A stretch of 64,000 nucleotides of DNA from Paramecium tetraurelia (GCF_000165425.1 NW_001799366.1:20749-84748), one strand, 5' to 3'; counted from the first letter of the stretch, positions 49,199-63,200 are shown. Notes: generated by a model not told the origin, from the letters alone. A program made the numbers and translations.

Positions 49199-52100
49199 TC
49201 ATTCTCCGATTACTGAAAGTTCTGCTTCCAATTCTTAAATTTAATTTAGCAAAGAATTTCTTGCCAGTTACTATTATTCAATTATAAGTTGTTTGTCCTA
49301 AATCATTCTTTGTTTAGCCTTTTAAGTCTCAGAGTTGGCTAGATTTATATGATTATAAAATACCTGTTAGAGACATTTTTTTATCACCTTTTTATTCTTA
49401 ATTATTATGAGTTGATTTAATTTACTTCATTTTTTTTCTAAGATTATTGATTTCGATAATTAGTTTAACATTGCCTCTCATAATCCTAATATTTTCAGCT
49501 TTGTGTATTTCTTCATCAGCTTAAAGATTGGCTTTCAATCCTTCAACGGATTTTTCTAAATACTGCTTTTAACTTTTATATTCAGCAAGTATGTCAGCAT
49601 TGACTTATTATGGTTTAACATCATCTTTATGGAATTCTTTGAAGATTTCTTGAGCTTTTTCAGTTAATTTTTCTTAATTTTGAATAAATTAGACAGCTTG
49701 GTAGACTGAGTCTTTAAATTTTCTTAATTCTGACATTTTGGAATGAAATTAATTATCTTTATTTTTTAATATTGGTTTTCATTATTTTTAATTCTTAATC
49801 AAGGGCATCAACCACATTTCCAAGATTATTATTCAAATAAGCAAAGTTTTTTAATTTCTAATCCATCAAATTGGTTTTTTCTTTCATTCTATTGATTTCT
49901 TCATCTCTAGGTCCAGTGTCTCTTTTGAGTTCCTTAATTTTGTGATCTAAAACAAATTTAAACTTTTCTAATTCTTATGATCTCTTCTTTAATTCGTAAA
50001 TCTTCCTTTCCTTCTCTCCAATTGTTTTATCCTTATCCTGTATTTGTTTTAATTACTCTTCAATAGCTATTTTGAGTTGATGATTTTGATCATCCAATTA
50101 TTTCTTTTGTTCATTATAATCTTTAAGATTTTCATTTTGTTTTTCCTCCTCCTACAATAAAGATTAAATCTTCTTCTTTGTCATGCTGACTTCACTTTTA
50201 GCCTTAAGACCTTGATCAGTTTTTTAAAGAATCTATTATTGATTTTGTTCTTCAAGAGCTTCAATTTCACCTATAGTCTCCTTCCTAATTTATTCAATTG
50301 TTTCCCTGTACTTTTCTTTCTCCTTATTGTATTCCTTCTCCATTCTTTCCCTCTACTGTCTTTCTTCAAGTAAACGAGCATCATAATCCTTCTCTAACTT
50401 TTTGAGTTCATCTGTATGTTCTCTTTATAATTTCCCAATTTCCTTTTCATATTTAGTTTGATGAATTTCTTTCTCATTTTTAGTCTTCTCATACTTTTCT
50501 GCTTCCTTATTGACTTTACTTTATTGATTTTATTCTAATTCCTGGATTTCAGCTTCGAATTCTTCCATTATTTATTTCCTGGTTTCTTGAATATGTTTTT
50601 CTGTTTCTCTCTTCTTTTCTACTAAAGTGTCATAGGCTACCTTATATTGTTACTTGAGTGTGGATTCTTTATCTGTTAATTATTTGATTTGATCTTCCTT
50701 TGATGAAATATTAATAGCATTTTAAGGAGCAGTGATATCCTGCAATTATGTTTTGAGATTATCCCTGGTGGTTTTGAGATCGGCCTTATCTTCTTTAGTG
50801 ACAATGATATCATCTGCATATCTTTGTTAATATCCTTCTTTATTTTTTTATCCTCTGGCATCTTTATCCTTAATTTCAAATACAATGATGGCTCCATCCC
50901 TACCAGCAGTAATGAGATATTGATCATCAGCAGTAATCTTCATTTTCTCTATACCTCGTTCATCATGAGCCTAATACTCTACATTGGTACCAGCAGATGG
51001 ACCAACAAAGGGATATTTATAACATCTCACAGCTCCCGAGTATCTATTTTCATCACATACACCAGCAAACAATATTTTGTTACTGCTTGAGAAACAAATT
51101 TAAGATAAGGTAGCTTCAACATTCCTTTTGTTTTCTGTTGGTTCCTGGCAAACAAACTCTCTAAGATGACGATCCTCTCCGACAACATACACTATTCTAG
51201 TATCAAATGTTAATGCAACACTCGACTATGGGATATTCTTGCCATTTGCTTTAGCATGAATATCAAGCATTCTTTGTCCTGTTGTGTCAGCACCTACTTT
51301 CCATAAGGATATCAAACCATCTTAACCACAAGTGGCTAAAATTGTATCATCTCTACTCCAAGTTATGCATCTAATTCTACCACTATGACCTTTAAATTAT
51401 AGATTGGCAGGATTATCTCCAACATAGAATCTATAAATGTGGATTATATGTTAAGTAGTGTTAGCTGCATTAACGGCAGCAAAGTATTGTCCTCCATTAG
51501 AGAATTTGATTTCTTTGCATTATTTGAATTACCCAATTTCTCTATAGTGTTTTATTTGATTGTTATGAACACAAACATTCATCAATCTTAATCTATCAGT
51601 CAATCCTACAACAATATGGAATCCTGATGGATGGATAACTGACACAATAAGCTTCTTCATTAAAGAATCTGTAGGCTTCCATGCTTTTCTCTTCATAATT
51701 CCATATACGAATGTATTTGTCAGCTCCACATGTCACTATAAGGGGTTTTCGAACACATACATCCATGCCATTAATTGGAATTCCAGCATTTACTGGAGGA
51801 CAGGAGTGAAATGGCAATGAAACTAATTCAAATTGTTGTTGTTCTTCCAAAAACTATTCAGTCTTCAATTTCAGACTATAAATTAAATTGCTAGACAGAG
51901 TAACTATGATGGTATCTTCACTGATGGGTGTAAAGCTGATTCCTTTGATTTAACATTTGATATCAGATATTGACTTCACGTGAAGCATTTGGATATTTTC
52001 ATATTCTTTGCTGTATATGTAAATTGTAGAATTGTCTCCTCCAATTGCAAATCCCTATTGCATTGCTTATATCACTTCAATCAAAAAAGGTTGTTTGTTT

Positions 52101-52891
52101 TGGTGGTAAGGATTCTTCAAATACTTGACGAATTCAGCATTCTCATCACAAAGGAAAACCTCTCCCAATTAAGTGCATACAATTAAATGATCTGGATGCT
52201 ATATCATCCAAGTATGACAACAGTAATTATTTGATAAATCAGCAGGTGCTTTTTGTAATGATGCTGACACTTACTTGAGAGTATAACTCTTTGTTTCGCC
52301 TTCATTTTGAATCATCTTATATGATTTGAAAATTCCTTTTCCGATTACAGTGATAAAGGTGGCATCATTAGGTTAAAAGGCTACTTCCAAACATTCATTA
52401 TTTCCTGAAGTTACTTTTACAGAAGCTAAACATTTCATAGTATCAGTTTGAAAGTAACATAAATATGAATCAACAGGACTTCCATTAACAGAGGTTCCTC
52501 CACTCAAGCCAACCAGAGTCTTAGCTTCCGCATTAGGCCCAAATGCAACAGATACCCATTCCTTAACTGGAGCATCGTGATAGATGAGCGTTCTCTTTTT
52601 CTTTTGAGACATCGTATCGTATATTTGTATAGCAGGCTTTTCTCCCTTGACTCCTGCTGCTAAAAATCTCTTCATTGGGGAGAGAGTCATACAGGAGAAT
52701 CCTCTGTAATGTTCGAATCCTTAGAAGTAGCTTTGACTCTTATCTTGCAATGAGTAGCACACTATGTGAAAGCCTGCTGGATAGATGATTCGAGTATCAT
52801 CCATGAAGTAGAGGTTATTCCGTAAATTGCTGTTCAATCCGAAGATGTATTTTGGTTGAAGCTGCTGCGACGGTTGCAGAGTAGGAATCAT
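49199..52891 (-). CDS. CFAP57: cilia- and flagella-associated protein 57 (WDR65)
   Basis: The N-terminal half is a double WD40 propeller. It starts QLQPKYIFGLNSNLRNNLYF and YPAGFHIVCYSL, then MTLSPMKRFLAAGVKGEKPA, and later repeats include VTCGADKYIRIWNY. The C-terminal 550 residues are a long coiled coil ending VIGE*. This order, and the FGLNSNLRNN N-terminus, match CFAP57, a component associated with inner dynein arms g and d and needed for normal ciliary waveform. At least one intron near 49340-49370 (25 nt) lies close to the 3' end. Length (about 1,200 residues) agrees with the family. The plus strand here is free of genes. Confidence 0.9.
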
Positions 52892-53045
52892 TATTAATGA
52901 ATAATTATATATGTAAATGGTTAGTAATATAAATGGACCATATTTACCTATTTAGAGAAAGAGAGGGCATCTCAAGGGAATGTGAGTTAATAAATCTAAT
53001 AAATACAATATGTGTTCCGAAGTAGTTATAATCAATAATATAATA

Positions 53046-54784
53046 ATGAATCTCTCAAAATCCAATTCTCAGAAGGGGTTTAGGATACTTTAGAAGTCTT
53101 CTTTGAGTCCCAATCATAAATTGTCTCCAGAGAAGTCTAAGCTCTCATTCAAAACTCGAAAGAATAGTGAATTGTTGAAGTTAATGGTTTCGCCAAAGCT
53201 AATTACGAATCAAACAACTTAGGAGGGATCATTTGCAAAGAGAGAAACAACTCTTCAGAACTCTTAGATAATGGATGTGGTATTGGTGATCGTACATGTT
53301 GGACAGTAGTAATTCAGATTCACTTTCACTCGAAACATCACTACAACCTAAATGCGCGCTGCCCTCTTGCAAAAGCTAAAATAGAAGATTGTGGCATTTA
53401 CAACAATTGATCATAACATTCTCATTGATTACTACCTGACCCTTGAAGAACGACCGATCGTTTGGCCTGAATTGTAATTGGAATGTCAGGAACCCGTATT
53501 AACAGGTCAGCATGTTTCGCTTAAGGATTTTTAAATTTTGAAATGCATAGGAGCGGGTGGATTTTCTAAGGTTTACTTGGTGAGATCCAAAATAAATGGT
53601 TCATTTTTATGCCATGAAACTCGTTGACAAAGAGTTCATCATCAAGTATAAAAAAGCAGGTATTTTATGTATACATATAAATCAAAGAATTGCTCCAAAA
53701 TGAAAGAGACATCATGGCATTTATCTATCATCCTTTTACAATCTAAATGCTTTTCTCCTTTGAAAGTCGAAACTTTATAGTATTTATCCTCGAGTTCTGT
53801 AGTGGAGGCGAACTCTTCTACTAACTCAAAACCTTGAAGAGAATGTCAGAAGAGCAAGCCCAATTCTACTTTGTGGAAATCTGCATTTGCATGCTATACT
53901 TGCATCAAATGGGAATCATGTATCGTGACATCAAACCTGAAAACATCCTTCTCGACTTAGATGGACATATTCGTATCTCTGATTTTGGACTCTCTAAAAT
54001 CACAAGTCCAGATGAATTTGCTTACAGCTTTTGCGGATCTCCAGAATACATGGCACCTGAAATGTTACTCAAACGTGGACACACAATACAAGTCGATCAT
54101 TATTGTCTTGGAGCCCTACTCTACGAACTAGTTACAGGTCTACCTCCTTTCTATAGCAAAAACACTCAAAAAATCTATGATTCCATACTCAATGAATAAG
54201 TCACATTCCCACAATTCCTTAGTCAAGAAATCAAAGATCTCATGTCTGGCTTATTAGCCAAAGAACCTAATAAAAGATTAGGAGTTCGAGGAGGAGTTAG
54301 AGAAATCCTTCAACACAAATGGTTTAAGAAAGTCAATCTGACTGACATCCTCATGAAAAGAGTGACTCCTCCTATCAAACCTGATATTTAGAAATTAAAT
54401 TTCGAGACTAAAAATTTGCAGCAAGGAGACTTGGAAGTTAGAGAGAAATTGATTGGAAAGGCAGGTTTCAAAAAGGACTTTAAAATTTTTGATGAATTCT
54501 ACTTTGATTATAGAGAAAATGTACGAATAGTAGATTAACAAAGATTATTGAAAGAACACATGAAGAATGTGGATTCTATTTAATAGCAGAAACCTCGTTC
54601 ATTAGATAAGATTATATCTGAGGACAGTAGATAATCGAAATTGCAAAAAAGATTGGAGCAACAGACTTCTCTGAGAACGAGTCCATAGAAAGGATCCACC
54701 TTAATGAGTAATAACTTTATGCAAACAGGAGGATTGAAAACGGAATGTTCTGATCTGACATCAAGCAAGAGACGCATCACTTGA
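53046..54784 (+). CDS. AGC-family Ser/Thr protein kinase
   Basis: A Ser/Lys-rich N-terminus of about 160 residues is followed by kinase motifs: IGAGGFSKVYLV, YAMKLVDKE, YRDIKPENILLD, DFGLSK, FCGSPEYMAPEML and DHYCLGALLYELVTGLPPF. An AGC-type C-lobe with KRLGVRGGV and a tail follow. The turn-motif and hydrophobic-motif region (FKDFKIFDEFYFDY) looks partial. A 28-nt intron (53660-53687) ends AAG. The frame slips by one base in the T5 run near 53603-53607, immediately before YAMK; four T would restore it. The nearest groups are PKA/S6K/SGK-like; no cNMP-binding domain is present. Confidence 0.85.
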
Positions 54785-55366
54785 TATTTATAATATTTAT
54801 AAAATTATAACATCTTTATGATATTATTCAATTAATGAACATGGTTTAAATTTATAAAAGCTACCACAATTTATGCAAATGAATTTTAGATTGTTGCTGC
54901 ATTAGCAAAAAAGAATTCAATTTAAAATTGTAATGATATCCTTATAAATCTTAAATAGAACAATGAACAATTTATTTATTCTTTAATGTATTTCAAAATT
55001 TTGATAATTTTTCATAATAAACTCGCTCGGCAGATGGTTGATTAACATAGAAATTCATCTACTAATTCCAACATTAGAATAAAATAACAAATTTAAATGA
55101 GGAAAGAATTTCAGATGTATTAACTATTATTTATGATTATTCTTTAGGAAGTAAGTAAAATGTATAGATGAAAATCTATTAGATAGTTAGAATTCTTAAA
55201 AATTCGACAAAACTACTAAATAATAATTATAATTAGTCGCTTTACATAATTGGATTATCGCATGATTTAGCAAATGAATTAGACTTAATTTTGATCGGAA
55301 TATGTAGAAACTCAATAATATTAGTCAGAAATAAAAGGGTAATAGGTTATCATAAATTTAAAATTT
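54785..55366. other. intergenic spacer, no confident gene
   Basis: About 580 bp between two plus-strand genes. A plus-strand frame around 55010-55170 is open for about 50 codons, but it ends in TGA and has no clear start or domain. Nothing else was recognised. Confidence 0.3.
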
Positions 55367-56696
55367 ATGAAACAACAGCGATATTTAATGGATTTCAATC
55401 TCTCGAATAGTAAATTGCTATAAAAAATACAACCTAATCGTGAGTAGTCAACCAAGAAATTAAGCAACTCAGAAGTGAATGCTGCAATACAGAAATACTT
55501 TTAGATGACCAAGAGAAAGGAAGGTAATATTCCTAATCCAACAATCTCTACCACCCAGTCATCCAAGATTTTAGGACAACTAGTGACTAAGGTTTCACCC
55601 TCTTTGGATATCAGTGTTCCAATTAAGCCTCCAACACCTTCTGGTACTTAATCTTACAGGCCATTATCTGAGAAGAAACCACATCATCGTCCTCAGTAAT
55701 CTGTGGGACAAAGCAAGGATTTGATATTATAGAAACTCCAAACAACATTATTCCAGAAGCCAAAGACCCAGTCTCATTAGACGACGCCTAAGTGTAATGG
55801 TGAGGAAAGTGTAAGTGTGAGCAGATATTTTGAGAGTTCAAAAAAATTAAAAGGTGAATCTCAAGAATACTACTTAACGAGGGTTAAGAATGCTTTTTCA
55901 AGACCCTTAATGGATGATTACTTCAGCCGAATGTACAGGGAACACTTTTATTAAACTTATCAAGGGATATAAGTTGCATCGTACTTACAACCAGTTTATC
56001 CAAATGATCTATAAAATAAGCAAGTACATCTAAAATAGAAGGAATGTTACAAAAGTAATCTCAGATTATACTTTAGATAAAATCACAATTGTCTTTGATC
56101 TAGATGAGACATTAGTCCATTGCAATGAAAACTTAGCAATACCTAGTGATGTTATATTTACAATTCAAGTGTCTCCCCAAGAAAAAATTAAGGCAGGGAT
56201 TAATGTTAGACCTGGAGCAGTCAAGTTATTAGAACTGCTAGTGAAGGATTTTGAATTAATAGTCTTTACAGCTTCTCACCCTTGTTATGCTTAGAAGGTG
56301 ATCGAATATCTAGATCCCCAGAAGACTCTTTTTTCTCATAGTCTTTACAGAGATAACTGTATAATGACTACAGGAGGGATGTACACCAAGGACCTGAGAA
56401 TTTTCAATCGATCTCTGAGTCAATTAGTTTTAGTGGACAATGCTTCTTATTCCTATGCTTGGCAATTGGACAATGGGATACCGATAATTCCCTTCTATGA
56501 TAACAAGGAGGATAGGGAGTTGGAGTTGCTGTTAAAATACCTCAAAGGAATGTAAAATTGTAAGGATGTAAGGGAATATAATAGGTAAAATATCATGAAA
56601 TAATATAGAAATCATCTAAGATTGTAGTACTTCCAAGATCCTTCAGGGCCAGGACTAGTGTTTGAGAGACTGTTTCAATAGAAAATGTAAATCTGA
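55367..56696 (+). CDS. SCP/FCP1-like CTD phosphatase, second copy
   Basis: After a long, probably disordered Ser/Pro/Lys/Gln-rich N-terminus (about 220 residues), a 22-nt intron sits just upstream of ITIVFDLDETLVHC. The NIF-domain motifs then follow: VRPGAVKLLELL, FTASHPCYAQKV, MTTGGMYTKDL, DNASYSYAW and NGIPIIPFYDNKED. The product is about 435 residues. It is clearly paralogous to the gene at 4937-6213 (same motifs, the same DNKED end of the core and a similar C-terminal tail), but lacks that gene's intron after YAEK. The catalytic DxDxT is intact. The substrate is unknown; RNA polymerase II CTD or other phosphoproteins are candidates. Confidence 0.9.
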
Positions 56697-56802
56697 TGAT
56701 TTTTTATTAAAATGATCTATGCTCTCGGCAGTTGAGTATTCTCAATTTCATTGTTTATTCACAAGTGCAAATTACTTTGAAACGATTGTATAAAATATAA
56801 AA

Positions 56803-59800
56803 ATGGATCCATAATTGAGTCACTACACTTAATTCTTCATTGTAGTTACTAATCTCTGCAAGACTAATCAAATCACTCCCGAACAGAAGTCCTTACTGAA
56901 AAGTAATCTCACTCGTAAGGATGAGAAAATTTGTCGATTGTTGATATAAAATAGCGGTCCTGGGAAGTATGAGTTGAATATCATCCATTTAGAGAGATGT
57001 TATTGAGAGAAGCCTTGCTGGATTACTTGGCTGCACAAAACAAACAAATCTAGCGAAGGAGATCTCATAAATCAAAGACAGTTCATTTCATGAAAGACGT
57101 AGCAGAGCAGGAAAAGCAACCAGAGGTGGTCCCTCAGTAGGAATCACCAGCCTAACCACTGGCGAGTGCTGCGGCTGTCATGATTGAACAACTAACAGGA
57201 GTTTTACATAAACATATTGATAAACATAGCTTACTTGTACCAGAGGATAAGGAGAAGCTGATATAACTGTGCACCTTAATTTAAAAACTCACATCTGAGT
57301 AGGTTGACTTAGATGGAATAAGTCCATTTAGGGCCAGATACTCTTCGGAAAATAGCAAATTAGCTGAAATTAGCGAGAAGGATTTGGATTCTAGCGATGA
57401 GGATGTCTATGAGAAAATGGTAAAGGGAATAGACGACATCTATAAAGAGTTGAAGAGTATTTTCACTGGAAATTTGCATACCCATTTACTACTCATGTAA
57501 GAGGACATTTCCTATGAGAATTTGTATTAAGTCTTAAAATTTTTACTTAAAATCCTTGTTGATGCGGATGAATTCACCTTCTTTATTCATCGGGATAAAG
57601 AATGGGAAGTTTATTCGTCCTCCAATGATTCCATCAAAGATGTAACACCTGAAGAAGCTCAGAAAGTAACAGATGAACTGGCCTATATCCGTCCATTCTG
57701 TATTCACAGGATAGATCCAAAACAAAGACAATATCCTTAAATTGAAGACACTTGCAAAACAAATGCCTATTCACAAACTTCCATTGTGAAGTTTTAATTG
57801 TAATTGAAGAATTACGAGGTTCTCTTCTGTCTCCACTGGACTGACAAAGACAAAAAGAATATCAAGAGAAAGTTTATCAAGTATCTAGTACATTCACTAT
57901 TTAAAGTTATGCCAATATGTATGGATTCAATAAGGACGTGACACATCTGGCACAATTTTTGGTTGAAACCATCATTACAGCCAAAGTCCAATTCTTTAAT
58001 CCACTTAGATTTGCTGACTAAGTTCAAGATATCGGAATTAGTTTCATGCGTATATCCAGGTTTTTGTTGGTCGAAGGGATTAAGAAAGTTCTCAGCATTA
58101 AATTTGAAGTTGAGAAGGAACAGACTTTCTCTACTGATGAGAACATGAAGAGGTAGAAGGAGTCTTAGTGTGTAAAAATAGAGCTTAAGGATTCAAACCC
58201 AGTCACTCTAAGGATAAAAGATATGGATTTGAAAAATGATTAGGATCAACACTTGTATTAAGTGGTATTTATAAAACACCTAAAATAAAGATTATTCAAA
58301 TCCAAGAGAAATATGATGGTTATGTGAAGTTGTGTTATGAGAAGTCAGCCTTCTACAAATATTTCTTACGTACAACAGATTCATTGTTATTTGATTTTAA
58401 TAAGCAGGGAGAATTGATATTTTTGAGTCGACCGATTTCTAAATCATTAAAGTATTAGTTTCTTAAACATTATAATAGGGAGAGATTTAATATCAACTTT
58501 GATCCCAAAGCTATTTTGTATAACAAGATATCTTACTAAGACATCTTTGCTTAGAATAGTATCATATCGAATATTGAGGTGAATATTCAAAATATCCATG
58601 AAAATAGAAGAAATCAATATTTAAGTAATTTAGAGAACCCTTAATTTGAAATTTTCCTGAAGGTCGTTGACAATGATTTTAAGGGATTCACTGTGATTTT
58701 CCATGAGAATGAAGCAAGAAGATTGAAATAGTATTTTATGGCATTGAAAATTGACAACATGACAAATGATGTATAAAAAGAGGCTGAAGCCAATAAATCA
58801 TTGGAGGAGGATATTTAGAAACAAATATTGATACAATACAACAAACATTAGACTTTTAAGTTTTTAAATCAATTGGATGAAACTCAAGATGTAGCCAATT
58901 CAATGATTGCACTGTTCATTCCAGAAAATGAATTATCTTAGATTAGACATCGTAAGACAGATGGTCGAAGTCCAGAGTAGCATAGCAAAGATTTATAGAA
59001 TGATTAATGGGTTGCACCACCATAAAAGAAAAAGAAAATAGGGTCGAGTGTTTACATTAAATACTAACAATAATTGGAAGCTGTGGATGCCAATCTATTT
59101 AAAGTGAATAATAGTGATTCTTAATTGGATTTATTTGAATTCAATATCCTGGTGTTGGATTCATCACAAGAAAAGCATAGATTAGTTTATAGTATTTTAG
59201 AAAGGAATGGTTTCATATCCTAATACAATTTAAATAAGCAATGTTTGGCTCAGTTCTTGAGTGTGTTGTAGAAGAAGTACAACAAACGAAACAATTCATT
59301 TCATAATTACGACCATGGAATATCTGTGATGTAAAGTGCTCACTTTATGTTGTAATGTGGAAAAGCCAAGCAATTAATTGATGATTTCAGGAGAATGTCC
59401 ACCATAATATCAGGTTTATGTCATGATGTATCACACACTGGCAGAACCAATATTTTCATGATCAATAGCCAGTCCAAATTAGCCACTCGCTATCATGATT
59501 CTAGTGTAATCTAATCATATTATTATTCAAGCCTCTAGAATAGCATCATGCTGCATCTACTATTTTTATGTTAAAAGATCCTTCCCTCAATTTTCTGAAT
59601 TCCTTATCAAAAGAACAAACCCAATAATTCAGACGAGTTCTCATAGATAACATCCTATATACAGACATTAAGGTTCACTTCACGTTGTTGAAGGATTTTG
59701 AAAGCAGGATCAAGGATGAAGTAACAAAACCATTTGGTACTGGAGATGATGATCTGAAATTATTAACAGGGATGATCATTCATACAGCAGACTTTAATGG

Positions 59801-60144
59801 AGGAGCCAAGGTCTTTGAGATTTCCAGAATTTGGTCAGAGAGAGTTAATAAAGAATTCGGTGCCTAATACGATGAGGAGGGTAGATTGGGCATTCCATAA
59901 ACACCATTCTTGAAAGACCTTGACAAATTGCATGTTATGGCTAAATCTGAAATGGGATTCTTTAAAGTGATCGTCAGACCTTTATGGTTCACTTTAAACA
60001 CCTTCTTTGTATGACTTTATAGCACTATTTTAGGATGGATACCTCTAGCAAAGCATCACCAATCTTGATAACACCATCATTAGTTGGGAAAAAATCTATC
60101 ATGCTAATCTTCCCAAGGAGGAGAGACAACAATAATAATCATGA
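56803..60144 (+). CDS. 3',5'-cyclic nucleotide phosphodiesterase with GAF-like region
   Basis: The C-terminal HD-type catalytic domain has SFHNYDHGISVMQSAHFML, ISGLCHDVSHTGRTN, YHDSSPLEQHHAA (formed by splicing a 26-nt AAG-ending intron at 59506-59531) and IIHTADFNGG; these are the metal-binding His/Asp residues. A probable second-metal or substrate helix and a C-terminal tail reached through a 25-nt intron follow. The N-terminal 700 residues include at least one GAF-like segment (VLKFLLKILVDADEFTFFIH). Other introns: 26 nt near 56970 and 26 nt at 58265-58290 (AAG). The product is about 1,070 residues. It should hydrolyse cAMP and/or cGMP. Confidence 0.9.
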
Positions 60145-60202
60145 ATGTGTATTTGTTAAATATTATGATATCATTTTACAACAAATACTAATCTAAAATA
60201 TT

Positions 60203-63200
60203 TCAATTAAGTTTCTTTTTGGGGATAAAATACATAGGCAAATGATTTTGATTTTCCCTGACGAATTCAATAGTACCTTCCTAATTAAGAATAACAATAA
60301 TATTTACTTGAATGTTTTCTACAATGTCTCTAGTAATTAATTTCTTTATCTCTTCAAAGAAGTTCTCATCCATGTATCGGCCATCTCTGGCATATTCTTA
60401 TGCCTTCTCCAATACCTAATCGATCAATTCGTTTTTCAGCATCTCACTTTTAGTGATGTGTCTGAATTCACTAAACCATTCATGGTATAATGCTATCGCC
60501 CAATTTTCAGATAGAAATTCAGATACATTATTTATTAATTTGCCTCTCTATTCCAATTTATTCAAATATTTAACTGATAACTCTACAAATTACAATAAAC
60601 TGGGGATATGAACAGCTTCAGAACCAAAATAAGTGACACTCTCAATCAATCCATTTGGATCAATATCAAATTATAGGAAATGTCCATTTCCATTACTGAA
60701 ATTATCAGATAAGATGGGTTTGGATGGCAGTTACTAAAGTTGTCTAGGTTTAGAAAAGTCATTCTTTTTAATGTGATAATAATAGAGTTTATGAGGTACT
60801 ATGCCTCCCTGTCCAATTGGCATATATAATTGAGGTAGTTCATCTACAGAATAAGTCTGGGATGTCAGATAACTTAGATTCAGCTATTCCAAAATGCATT
60901 TACTTAGTTTTTAACCAAGTTCTCTTCCATTATACTTATCTAATCTTAAACTCTTTCCGACAGAATGATGCTTATATCTTTGGGAGAACTCACAAATCTT
61001 ACCACAAGCAAATATATTTTCTTAAGTAGTTTGAAAATTACTCTTTACAATCAATCTACCATTATACACTAATCCATTTTCATGGATGATATGGAAGATT
61101 TCCTTGTCTATGTCAATCAATCCACTTGTGATAAAGAATCTTGAATCCAATTACAAGTAATCATATTCACTTGCCTTGAGTTATTCAATTTCTCTAGCTA
61201 GCACTTCTAACTAATTTTCTCCTTCCTCCTATTCTCCATACATGTCTTTGCTCATATTGTTTTCCGAATTGTCCTTCAACTCTTAAAGTTCCTGCTCCTT
61301 CCTCTGAATCTCTATTTTCAACTCCTCATAATTGTCTGCTTACTTCCTAAAGATGACTTCCTATAGTACATCTTCACTGTTCAATCCAAATCCTTCCTTC
61401 CCCACTTTTAATTCATATAATGTGAATCCTTAATGTATTTTAATGCCCAATTTTACCATAATGTCGAATACTTTATTTTTGACCTCCTCGTTTTCAAATT
61501 AATCTGGATCAAAGATCATTTTGTCCTCCTATTCAAGTCGTTATTTATTGTTCTCAAACCTGGTTTATTTCTAAAATGTTTTGGGTGGCATAACATAATT
61601 AATACGAGATGGATGAACACCTCTATTGAGTAACCCATTCATGAATGTAATGGTGGTCAACGTGTTACCATAAATTGTTATATTCTGTGGTTTTTTCTTT
61701 CTTGTTAACAAATCAATGTTACTTCCTTTGAATCCAGTTCTTTTGAAATGGGAGTATAGGTATGGATCATCTATGCTGTAAACTCCATTTATAAATTATG
61801 AATTTTTGTAATAGGGGGATTTGGATAGGCCAAAACTAATCTTTTCTCTTGATTGCAACTCAGTATCAATCAAACCAACGGTGATTATGAGATAATCAAA
61901 AGGAATGAATGCATTTTTATCAATTTTAATTCGATTTCCCTTTTTATCCAACTTTACCATTTTAGCATCAACTACCTGCACTCTAGCATCTATCATCAAC
62001 GCTCTTAATTCTTCCAATGTATAATTGGTACTCATAGCTTTTAACATTTCAAATTCATGTTTAACATGCATGGTTATCAATCCTCCAGGAGCCAATAAAA
62101 TAATATTGGTAAAGTGAATATCCTTTATAGTAAGTAATGATTCAATAAAAGACAATCCAGTATCAGATGCCCCTACTACTACAATACGAGAATTATTGGA
62201 GATTTTAACATTGGATAGTTACTTTTTGGTAAGCATTGCTAATGAAAAGGGAGATTGAGTCTAATCGTATGGGTCACGATCATCTAGGATTGTGCCCATA
62301 CGTTCTTTTTAATCATCATCAAGAGTCCAATCCCATTTTTACTTCAAGAAATGAGGAAATGCTCTACTTCTCACAAAATTGAATTCGTGGAATATATCCG
62401 GCAAAAGAGTACGATCATGAATCTCTAACATTATACATGTCTTATCCATCAATCTGCAAATTTCTCTTAAAATAAATCTAGTTTGTTTAGCAAACAATGG
62501 ATTCAAGATTCCATGTAATAATCGAGTATGCAAATGTTTAGGATGCTCCTTAATTAGTATGTGATCTTGAATACAGAAATGAGATTTCAAGTATTAGAGA
62601 TTGACATACTTCTTCATGCAATACAATCCAATAATCTCATCTTTGCAATAGACAATAAATGTCTCATTATCATTTCACATTCCTTACATCCTTCTCAATG
62701 TTCTCTTTTCCCAATAGATTTTCTACTAAAAACTGACATTAGTTCCATTCACTTTAATTGAGCTTTCTTAATTCAATCAAATGAGAATCTAAACTATTTC
62801 TATGGAATATATACAAAACATGTTCAAAAGTGGAGTGTTTCTTCCTTGATACTTATAGAAAGTGTGATAATAGATGTAGTCTCTTAGACTGTGTATGGTT
62901 ATGTTAGTATAAGATACTCTCGATCAGGGAAGAGTTCAAAGGCTCTTTCTACAAAATCAAGTGATCTTGATTCAAATCGTTCATCGATGCAAAATAGATT
63001 GATAACAACAGCATTTTGAGCTGCTTTAGGGACTTCTGGGAGTTAATCAATAGATTGAATCTAGGATACATGTTCATCAAATTAAGTTTAATTCCTTTCA
63101 ACATTTTTAGCTCTCTCAAGATTAGTAATTTTATTTTGTTCATCTTATATAATTTCTTCAACTTCAGTCTGTAATGTATTTGATCGTACTAATTACAATC

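Noticed and set aside
50800-52700. Plus-strand open frames over CFAP57
   Set aside because: They are antisense to well-conserved WD40 repeats and show no domain or introns of their own.
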